From: Aureispira sp. CCB-E
GTDB lineage: Bacteria > Bacteroidota > Bacteroidia > Chitinophagales > Saprospiraceae
DNA length: 64,000 nt
Assembly (NCBI RefSeq): GCF_031326345.1
Contig: NZ_CP133671.1
Location: forward strand, 1,426,001-1,490,000
Direction: 5' to 3'
Each line of letters begins with the position of its first letter. The first letter of the stretch is position 1. Positions 1 through 7,323 of this stretch are shown here, piece after piece. Made by a program: the position numbers and the translations under genes. The notes beneath the pieces are model-generated. The model was not told where the DNA came from and made no database searches. It worked only from the letters and a program-made list of their open reading frames with translations.

Positions 1-374
1 GAATGATGGTTGACATGCGCTGCCCACAACAGGCGCACTTGATGAGAAAAACGATGATGCCAGTAAAAGGTAAAGTCATCTAAAAAGAATAACAAGACCC
101 AACCTAAAAGGGTATAACTTAGTGCTTCATTGAATAAGCCATAATTGACATAAATAAAATTAAAGAGAAAAAATGCGGCTGACTTAGTTAAAATATCAAT
201 AACAACAGAGCCAACCCCCATCGAAATACTAGCTGCCGAATCTTTTAGTTGATAATTGTCAGAACGTTCTCGGTAATTCAAATAAACTTCTGCTCCTATG
301 AATAGAGCAAAAAATGGAATGGCATAGGCAACGGGGTTTTTGAAATTTAAGATGGTTTGAATGGACTCCCACAT
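1..374 (-). CDS. Sterol desaturase / fatty acid hydroxylase family membrane protein (partial)
   Basis: N-terminal 124 residues of a gene that runs off the left edge, starting at an ATG complementary to 372-374. The protein opens MWESIQTILNF and shows hydrophobic segments (PFFALFIGAEVYL, LGWVLLFFLDDFTFYW). The sequence FYWHHRFSHQVRLLWAAHVNHH matches the first histidine clusters (HxxxH and HxxHH) of the fatty-acid hydroxylase superfamily, which bind a di-iron centre and hydroxylate or desaturate lipids or sterols at the membrane. The substrate cannot be told, and the C-terminal histidine cluster lies outside the window. Family assignment is solid; specific reaction unknown. Confidence 0.85.
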   Translation of the reverse strand, partial: MWESIQTILNFKNPVAYAIPFFALFIGAEVYLNYRERSDNYQLKDSAASISMGVGSVVIDILTKSAAFFLFNFIYVNYGLFNEALSYTLLGWVLLFFLDDFTFYWHHRFSHQVRLLWAAHVNHH

Positions 375-619
375 GATTTTTGGTAAATGTATTTGTAAGT
401 AGACTATTTTTATATAAATCGAGATGGTATGCAAGATAAGGCTAAAATGTCGTTTAATAGATACACTTTTGCTTAAAAATGCAATAGAACTAGTATATTA
501 GACATTATTATGAAATAGAGCATAATCCTTTTTTGGATAAAAGTATATGTTTTTTGAATATTTATATAGAAAAACTCCCCAAATTACAAACATCGTATTT
601 TAGTGTAAAAAAAATTATC

Positions 620-1750
620 ATGTTGTTATCCTTGAGTTTGTTATGTGCCTGTGTGGCACTTCCTTTTTGTTTGCGTGGGCAAGAGGGGAATATTAGTGAC
701 TTGTCTTGGGAGGAGTTGACAGAAGCAGTAGATAATTACCATACAAAGCGTATGTATGCAGCATCTTTGCCCTATGCTTTGGAAATGATGAACTTGGCAA
801 AAGAGCGTTATCATAGAAAGGAATCGGTGTATGGGTTGGTGTTGACCAAAACCGCAAGAGCAAGCGCAGCAGCAGGAGATTGGAGTTTGACTCAGAAAAT
901 TAGACAAGAACTAGTTGATGTAGCAGCGACAATTTATGGCAAACAATCGTTGACTTATGCTTCCACTTTGTCGCATTTGGCAGATGCCGAGATGCAACTT
1001 GGAAACTATGAGCAAACTGAAAAGTTATGTTGGGAAGTTAAAAACATTAAAATAAAGAATCCACTTAATCAGCGTTATTATTCTATTCAAGATTTTAATC
1101 GATCGATTGATGCGATCAAAGATAGAGATCGACAAAGAAATGCGTATCGTATTTATTTGGATGTGAAAATTATTTTAGTACGTAGCTTAATCACGCTAGC
1201 TTCTACATATAAAGCCATTGGAGCTCAACAAGCTTATGATTTGACAAACGAGGTTGCTTTAAGAGAAACGTCTAAAACGGTGCAATATGTTTTGAATAGT
1301 TCTGGTGGTGTTATCTCTGATAAAATTGTTACGGATATGTATAGTTTGTTTAGTGTTTTTGAAGATTTTGAAAACTATAAAAAAGGTGAACAGCTGTACT
1401 TGGCAACAATGGATTTGACTAGAGGAACCGATTTGTATCTTCCTCTAGCTTATAATTTGGCTTCTATCTATGTTCGAATAGGAGAATACACAGGTGCTAA
1501 ATTAATTTATACCAAACTCTTACAAAATGCAGAACAAATACACGGTACAGAGAGTCTCGCATTTTCGGACGCATTGGCTGATCTAGCTGCTTTTTATATG
1601 TTGATAGAGGATAGTTCAGAAGCTGCCAAGTTATATTTGAAAGCAAAAGGTATTGTTCAACGATTGGAAGGAAGAGACAGCGACCGTTACCAAAAACTGA
1701 ATAAGGAACTCAAAAACGTTTATAAAGTGACACAACAACGAGATGAGTAA
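620..1750 (+). CDS. Secreted tetratricopeptide-repeat protein
   Basis: About 376 residues. I take the ATG at 620, which gives an N-terminal hydrophobic signal (MLLSLSLLCACVALPF, ending near CLRGQ); the open frame also runs back to a TTG at 533, which would bury that signal 29 residues inside. The mature part is helical with TPR-like spacing (for example ALEMMNLAKERYHRKESVYGLVLTKTARASAAAGDW, given here as its repeat-bearing region near residues 45-90, and LASIYVRIGEYTGAKLIYTKLL nearer the C-terminus), the pattern of kinesin-light-chain type TPRs that mediate protein contacts. Its stop overlaps the start of the next gene by 8 nt, so the two are probably translationally coupled. No enzymatic motif is seen; the partner protein is unknown. 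Confidence 0.7.
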   Translation: MLLSLSLLCACVALPFCLRGQEGNISDLSWEELTEAVDNYHTKRMYAASLPYALEMMNLAKERYHRKESVYGLVLTKTARASAAAGDWSLTQKIRQELVDVAATIYGKQSLTYASTLSHLADAEMQLGNYEQTEKLCWEVKNIKIKNPLNQRYYSIQDFNRSIDAIKDRDRQRNAYRIYLDVKIILVRSLITLASTYKAIGAQQAYDLTNEVALRETSKTVQYVLNSSGGVISDKIVTDMYSLFSVFEDFENYKKGEQLYLATMDLTRGTDLYLPLAYNLASIYVRIGEYTGAKLIYTKLLQNAEQIHGTESLAFSDALADLAAFYMLIEDSSEAAKLYLKAKGIVQRLEGRDSDRYQKLNKELKNVYKVTQQRDE

Positions 1751-2426
1751 GTGCTTTGTCATAGGATTAATTCTTTGCCCTATGTTGTTGCTAGGACAAA
1801 TACCAGCAACTGAGGAAGCTTTTGGTAAAGCTTGCGCCTGTTTTGATGCGATTGACTTTTTACAAATAGACAAAGAATACCTTTCTACCAAAGCAGATAG
1901 CTGTATAGAAGAAGCCTTATATACCAACTTGACAGGTGTTTTAAAGGAGAATAATACGAGTTTGGAGGATAGTGGAGGAATGTTAAAGGTGGCGCAAAAA
2001 ATGCATCAATACCTACTCAAAAACTGTACAGGCTTTCGAAAATTTGCCAAGCAAATGGGAAAAGAGCAAATCAAGGAAATAAAACAAGAACAGCATTCTA
2101 ATATTGGACTTCTCTATGATTTTAATACCAATCAACAGTTTCCTATCATTACTATTTTGACAGAAGATAACGAAACTTTAGAATTTATCTGGTTTCGAGA
2201 ATTTGATGGCTCTACTCGTTTTATGAATGGTATCAAACCTTATAAAAACACAGTGGTAGAGATCGTTTGGAAAGATATAGAATTGTACGATGTGGTGACT
2301 CAAAAATATCCTTTTTATAAAGAAATTGTTTTGATTGAAGAATTAAATGCAATTAGCAACAAAGAAAGAAAAGCGTGGGTGAAGGCTTATGAAAAAAGAG
2401 AGAAAGAAAAGAGAAAAAAGCGGTAG
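1743..2426 (+). CDS. Secreted protein of unknown function
   Basis: 227 residues with a signal peptide (MSKCFVIGLILCPMLLLGQ). The start ATG overlaps the stop of the TPR gene (ATGAGTAA), suggesting coupled expression. The mature region begins with a conserved-looking Cys pattern (ACACFDAID, DSCIEEAL, NCTGFRKF) and ends in a very basic Lys/Arg/Glu tail. I do not recognise a named domain. The Cys pattern resembles other small secreted Bacteroidota proteins of unknown role, but that is an impression only. No terminator is evident downstream. Confidence 0.7.
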   Translation: MSKCFVIGLILCPMLLLGQIPATEEAFGKACACFDAIDFLQIDKEYLSTKADSCIEEALYTNLTGVLKENNTSLEDSGGMLKVAQKMHQYLLKNCTGFRKFAKQMGKEQIKEIKQEQHSNIGLLYDFNTNQQFPIITILTEDNETLEFIWFREFDGSTRFMNGIKPYKNTVVEIVWKDIELYDVVTQKYPFYKEIVLIEELNAISNKERKAWVKAYEKREKEKRKKR

Positions 2427-2855
2427 GTGCTTTAGAAAAAAATTGTGCTGTGATAAATTTAGAATCGAACTGCAATAAAGAATAAAGAAGGGTTCAAGAG
2501 TACAAAATCGAGAAATTTAGTCTGCTTTATGTTTTCTACATAAGCCAAAAAAGCATAACTTCACGCCAAAGCCAATAAAATGAGGGTTTTGACCTCTTTT
2601 GCAGGCTAATAACCTGCTAAATATTACTTCATAAGTTTACATGGGCAGGGTTTCTTGTAGCAACAAGCAATATAGTTAAACTGCCATTCACTGAAATTGG
2701 TGTGCGTACTAAAAAAGTAAGCAGTCAACGTAGTTTTTAGCAGGTAGGAAATTAGTACAAAACTATTTTTAATATAAGACTAAATGTCAACGTTTTAGGG
2801 GCGCAACCCCAACTGCAATCCTTTTAATTGTTGGCTGGTTTAAAAAAGTTTAATA
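2427..2855. other. Intergenic region, no gene seen
   Basis: 429 bases without a convincing reading frame. Short inverted repeats occur (GCAGG/CCTGC near 2602-2618; a GGGG-CGCAA-CCCC hairpin near 2800-2812), none followed by a T-tract. It presumably holds the promoter of the receptor gene at 2856, but I could not find a convincing TAnnTTTG box. Confidence 0.4.
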
Positions 2856-5246
2856 ATGAAGTTACAATTTAATGTATTGTTGGTAGTCCTATTTTTGCTG
2901 CTAAGTCAATTGGCAACAGCGCAAAAAGGTGGTATCCGTGGAACCGTATTGGATAAAGGAACAGGAGAACCTCTAATTGGAGCTGTAATCTACTTAGATG
3001 GTACTACTTACGCTTCATCGACTACCATTGATGGGGATTATAATATTACCGGAGTTCCTGTTGGGGATTACATTTTGAAAGGAACATTTTTAGGCTATGA
3101 TTCTATAGCCATAGAAGTATCTATTGGTTCTAAAATGGTGAACCAAAACCTTTTGATGGAAGAGGTGAGTACCGATGTAATTGATATAGTACAAGTAGAT
3201 GCCGACAAAACAGCACGACAAAATGATGTGGCTGTTTCTTTGGTTCGAATCACTCCTAAAGAAATTAACCGTATTCCAGCTGCTGGGGGAGAAGCCGATT
3301 TTGCTCAATATTTACAAGTTTTGCCTGGTATTGTTTCGACAGGAGATCAAGGAGGGCAGTTGTATATACGTGGTGGTGCTCCTGTGCAAAATAGAATTTT
3401 GCTAGATGGAATGACATTGTTTAATGCGTTTCACTCTATCGGGTTTTTCTCTGTTTTTGAAACAGATATTATTCGTAGTGCAGATGTTTATACGGGAGGT
3501 TTTAGTGCCAAATATGGAGGTCGTTCGTCTGCAGTAGTTGATATTAAAACACGAGAAGGGAATAAAACTCGCTTTGCAGGGATGTTGAATGTCAATCCAT
3601 TTGTTGCCAAGGGGATTTTTGAAGGACCTATTGTCAAGTTGAGCGAAGAGACAGGTTCTAGTATTTCGTTTCTAATGACGGTAAAACATTCTTACTTAAG
3701 AGAAACATCGCCTTTCTTATATAGTTATGCGAACGAAGGAGGTGTACTGCCGTACAATTTTACGGATGGACATGCCAAGATTTCTTTTAATACCAACAAT
3801 GGTAGCCGAGTCAATGTTTTTGGTTTTTATCATTCTGATAATGTGCGTTTTGATGGTTTGGCAGCTTATGACTGGGATGCAGCAGGTGGAGGTGTCGATT
3901 TTAGAATTGTGCCAGGTGGAGCTCAATTGGCTTTGAATGGAACTATTGCATATTCTATTTATGGATCGGAGTTTAATGAATTGGGAGCAACTAGTAAAGT
4001 ACGTCGAAGTGATGTTGGTAGCTTTAACGCAAACTTAAATGTAAGTTATTACTTGCCTAAATCAAGAGTGTTTAACTTTGGAGTAGAAATTAATAGTTTG
4101 TCGACTTCTTTTGAGTATTCATTGGGAAATAATACTGCTATAACACAAGGCGACAAAAATGCTCCTCAAACAAATATCGAAGCGGCTGTCTATGGTCATT
4201 TTCAAGGACGATTTGGTCCTGTGGTCATCGAACCAAGTGTGCGTATGCAGGCTTATGCTTCGCTAGGAGAAGTTAAAATTGAGCCTAGACTTGGTCTAAA
4301 ATGGAATATTACCGACTATCTGCGTTTCAAAGCGGCAGGAGGATTTTATACTCAAAACTTAATTTCTTCTGTAGATGAGCGCGATGTAGTCAATCTTTTT
4401 GTAGGTTTCTTGGGAGCACCAGATGATAACGTATACCGCTTGAGTGTGACCGAAAATGGTGACAGGGTATATGAAAAAATGAAAAGTCGTTTGCAGACCT
4501 CTATTCATGCTATAGCTGGTTTTGAATTGGATTTAGGTAAGTACTTGACTTTGAATTTAGAACCTTATTATAAATACTTTCCTCAAATTGTTTCTTTGAA
4601 TAGAAATAGAGCTGCTGGAGATATTGGCAAGAACTTTTTGGCTGAAACAGGAGATGCTTACGGAATTGACTTTTCTGGAACTTACGACAAGGATCAACTG
4701 TACTTGTACGCTTCTTACTCACTGGGTTATGTGACTAGAAATGACGGGGTACAATCTTTCTTTGCCCATTTTGATCGCCGTCACAATGTGAACTTTGTTG
4801 GAGCATATCAGTTTAGAATTGGCAAGAAAAAACCTGCATCAGATGATGATAAAATTCAAAAACGCACGGAGTATCCTTTTGAAATAGGCATTCGTTGGAA
4901 TTTAGGATCAGGATTTCCTTTTACTAGAACACAGGGTTTTTATGCTAATCAGTCTTTTATAGATGGGATAGGTACCAATTATTTGACAGATAATACTAAC
5001 CCTAACACCACTTTAGGAGTTGTTTATGAAGAAGAAATCAATCAAGGTAGATTACCATTTTACCACCGATTGGATATTTCTATCAAATATACTTTGGATT
5101 TAATCAAGCATATGAAATTGACATTGGGAGTAAGTGTTACCAATGTTTACAATAGAGAAAATATATTCTACTTTGATCGCATTGAGTACAAGAGAATCAA
5201 CCAACTTCCTATTATGCCAGCCTTAAATATTAACTTGAAATTTTAA
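2856..5246 (+). CDS. TonB-dependent receptor with carboxypeptidase-like N-terminal domain
   Basis: 796 residues. Signal peptide (MKLQFNVLLVVLFLLLSQLATAQ), then a CarboxypepD_reg-like beta-sandwich at about 25-105 (IRGTVLDKGTGEPLIGAVIYLDG), a plug domain at about 125-230 (QLYIRGGAPVQNRILLDGM, YGGRSSAVVDIKTREG), and a 22-strand-type barrel ending in INLKF with the typical terminal aromatic residue. Such outer-membrane receptors import a scarce substrate using TonB-ExbBD energy. No SusD-like lipoprotein gene is adjacent, so a polysaccharide-utilisation locus is not indicated; the ligand is unknown. A strong terminator follows at 5281. Confidence 0.9.
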   Translation: MKLQFNVLLVVLFLLLSQLATAQKGGIRGTVLDKGTGEPLIGAVIYLDGTTYASSTTIDGDYNITGVPVGDYILKGTFLGYDSIAIEVSIGSKMVNQNLLMEEVSTDVIDIVQVDADKTARQNDVAVSLVRITPKEINRIPAAGGEADFAQYLQVLPGIVSTGDQGGQLYIRGGAPVQNRILLDGMTLFNAFHSIGFFSVFETDIIRSADVYTGGFSAKYGGRSSAVVDIKTREGNKTRFAGMLNVNPFVAKGIFEGPIVKLSEETGSSISFLMTVKHSYLRETSPFLYSYANEGGVLPYNFTDGHAKISFNTNNGSRVNVFGFYHSDNVRFDGLAAYDWDAAGGGVDFRIVPGGAQLALNGTIAYSIYGSEFNELGATSKVRRSDVGSFNANLNVSYYLPKSRVFNFGVEINSLSTSFEYSLGNNTAITQGDKNAPQTNIEAAVYGHFQGRFGPVVIEPSVRMQAYASLGEVKIEPRLGLKWNITDYLRFKAAGGFYTQNLISSVDERDVVNLFVGFLGAPDDNVYRLSVTENGDRVYEKMKSRLQTSIHAIAGFELDLGKYLTLNLEPYYKYFPQIVSLNRNRAAGDIGKNFLAETGDAYGIDFSGTYDKDQLYLYASYSLGYVTRNDGVQSFFAHFDRRHNVNFVGAYQFRIGKKKPASDDDKIQKRTEYPFEIGIRWNLGSGFPFTRTQGFYANQSFIDGIGTNYLTDNTNPNTTLGVVYEEEINQGRLPFYHRLDISIKYTLDLIKHMKLTLGVSVTNVYNRENIFYFDRIEYKRINQLPIMPALNINLKF

Positions 5247-5280
5247 AATTAAGTTGATTTGAAAAGCTAAAAAATATGAA

Positions 5281-5318
5281 AAAAAAGCTAGTGATTTGGG
5301 TCGCTAGCTTTTTTTTTG
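5281..5318 (+). terminator. Intrinsic terminator after the 2856 receptor gene
   Basis: Stem AAAAGCTAGTGA paired with TCGCTAGCTTTT (one G-U wobble), loop TTTGGG, followed by a run of T. It lies 34 bases after the receptor stop codon. Confidence 0.85.
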
Positions 5319-5542
5319 AACAACTTTTTTAACAAAAACAAGAATAAGTACCGATTTATAAAGAAAATCTTAGTTTTTACTTAGATTAATCGTAAGTTTT
5401 ATGGATATTTCAATTTCAACAGATATTTTTGCAATTATATGACATTTGTAAACCCAAATACAATTAAGTAAATTTAAAAAATACCCTTGTTCTAATACAA
5501 TTATATTCGCCACCAAATTATCTAATAATAAAAACTGTTAAA

Positions 5543-7207
5543 ATGAAGAAGTTATTTTTAGGCTGTTTCCTAATACTTTGTTGTGCTAACTTTTCTTTTG
5601 GTCAAGAGGAAGCCATCAAAGATAGTATGGAAGTATTTTTTAAATTAGACAAGGCTAACTTGTTAAAAGAAAGTACAGAAGCCATTACAGCTGCTTTTGA
5701 GAAAAATAAAGAAAGAATATTAAAGGTTCGTGTAGCTGGACATACTTGTGACTTGGGGTCTGATAATTATAATATGGGACTTTCTGAGAGACGTGCTAAT
5801 TCAGCATTCGAATATGTAAAGACACTAGGGGATGCTTACCAAGAAAAAACAGAATTGTTTTTCTATGGTGAAAAAGAACAAAAATATGATGATAGAGAGC
5901 AAAACCGTCGTGTATTCGTTCTTTTTTATTTGGAAGATGATGATAGAGATACTTTAATCAAAAACGATTGTGCAGAAGTTTTTATTGAAAAAGGAACGTA
6001 CAAACCTACAAAAACTAAAAAATCTAGTTTCGAGTTGAAGTACTTCGATAACACTAAAGTGCTAAAAACAAACAATATCTCTATTGAAGATACAGAAGGG
6101 CGCAAATTATACTTCAATTCTGTTGTACACTTCAAAGCAACTTTTGAAGGCGCTGAATTGGCTGCTAAAAAAGCAGTAAAAATTAAATTACCATTGGTGA
6201 ACGAGCCTAAAGAAGGATATACTTTCTACGAAGGTGTAGATCAAGGTGGTAAAATCGTATGGAAAAACACTGGCAAACCTTGTCAAGTAACAGATGGTGC
6301 AGATTGCAAAACTTATGACTTTGACTGGATGAATAGTGGTTACTGTGCTTGTGCTACTCAAAGAGAGTGTGAAGAAGATTGTAATGGTGATGCTTTTTCT
6401 GGTGTAGACAGACCTGACTTGACAGCTGCTAACATTCGTTATAGTGCTGAACAAACTGTTGCTGAGTTTGAAGATGGTACGTACGCTAGCTTAGATGGTG
6501 TTACTGTTATTGATGATAATAACAAAGAAGAAGATTTGGATGTTTGTGAGCAATTTGAGTATGGTATCGCAACAAGCGATTGGTTCCCAAACAAACATAA
6601 AATGAAAGATTTGAAAAATATTATTATCAAATCTGAAACAGCACCAGGTAGCAAAACAACTCGTTTGTATTTGAAAAAAGAATCTTTAAAAGATTTGAAC
6701 CAGCCTGTTATCTTAGTTGGAGATAGACATACAAAAGGGTATGCTAAATATGCAGATAATATTGTTGCTCCAACTCCTTGTTTAGGTTCTGTTAACTGTG
6801 AGTATGTTGTTTACGATGTTCCTTCTACTGGAGTTTACAAAGTTGGAGATTGGAATTCTGGCGCAGGCAAACCTAAAAAAGAAGATAAGTGGATCTTAAA
6901 AGTTCGTTTGTTGAAAGAGTCTGTTGTATTTATTGGAAATAAGAAAACAGGTGAGGTTTATAAAGCTAAGAATGCTGAGCGTAAAGGAAAAACTAGACCT
7001 AAAGAGTATGTAATTTATGACACAGACAATGTAGGTGATTTGGTTGTTTATGTTCAAAACTCAACAAAACCAAAATTCAAATTATACCAAGAAGCTGCTG
7101 TTTCTGAATTGAAATATAAAAAAGCAGCCAATATGTATGTTATGAGAAGAGTGAAGTTCAACAAAGTTCAGGACTTTAGTGAGGCTCAGTTTACAAAATG
7201 TAAATAA
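5543..7207 (+). CDS. OmpA-domain outer-membrane/cell-wall protein with large C-terminal region
   Basis: 554 residues. Signal peptide (MKKLFLGCFLILCCANFSFGQ), then an OmpA C-terminal-like peptidoglycan-binding domain at about 28-135: VFFKLDKANLLKES resembles the first strand and helix, and AGHTCDLGSDNYNMGLSERR the GHTD..G....N..LS..RA core, although the usual Asp after GHT is a Cys here. The remaining 400 residues, with Cys-rich segments (CACATQRECEEDCNGD), are not recognised. The OmpA domain being N-terminal, not C-terminal, is unusual. A terminator at 7232 closes this monocistronic unit. Confidence 0.8.
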   Translation: MKKLFLGCFLILCCANFSFGQEEAIKDSMEVFFKLDKANLLKESTEAITAAFEKNKERILKVRVAGHTCDLGSDNYNMGLSERRANSAFEYVKTLGDAYQEKTELFFYGEKEQKYDDREQNRRVFVLFYLEDDDRDTLIKNDCAEVFIEKGTYKPTKTKKSSFELKYFDNTKVLKTNNISIEDTEGRKLYFNSVVHFKATFEGAELAAKKAVKIKLPLVNEPKEGYTFYEGVDQGGKIVWKNTGKPCQVTDGADCKTYDFDWMNSGYCACATQRECEEDCNGDAFSGVDRPDLTAANIRYSAEQTVAEFEDGTYASLDGVTVIDDNNKEEDLDVCEQFEYGIATSDWFPNKHKMKDLKNIIIKSETAPGSKTTRLYLKKESLKDLNQPVILVGDRHTKGYAKYADNIVAPTPCLGSVNCEYVVYDVPSTGVYKVGDWNSGAGKPKKEDKWILKVRLLKESVVFIGNKKTGEVYKAKNAERKGKTRPKEYVIYDTDNVGDLVVYVQNSTKPKFKLYQEAAVSELKYKKAANMYVMRRVKFNKVQDFSEAQFTKCK

Positions 7208-7231
7208 TAATCCATACAGTTCATATTTTTT

Positions 7232-7270
7232 AAATCCCCATCCGATATTTTTGGATGGGGATTTTTATTT
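7232..7270 (+). terminator. Intrinsic terminator after the OmpA-domain gene
   Basis: Perfect 12-bp stem AAATCCCCATCC / GGATGGGGATTT with an eight-base loop and a following TTTATTT tract. Confidence 0.88.
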
Positions 7271-7323
7271 CAATGGTAAGAATGGTCACGAATAACTTAG
7301 GTAACTATTGTAGTAATTATGTT

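Noticed and set aside
533-619. TTG-initiated N-terminal extension of the TPR gene
   Set aside because: It would bury the signal peptide inside the protein; the ATG at 620 is preferred.
5378-5397. Second metal-box-like palindrome (ACTTAGATTAATCGTAAGT) upstream of the OmpA-domain gene
   Set aside because: Needs a bulged base to be symmetric and matches the 27437 core only in the central GATTAATC; likely chance in A/T-rich DNA.
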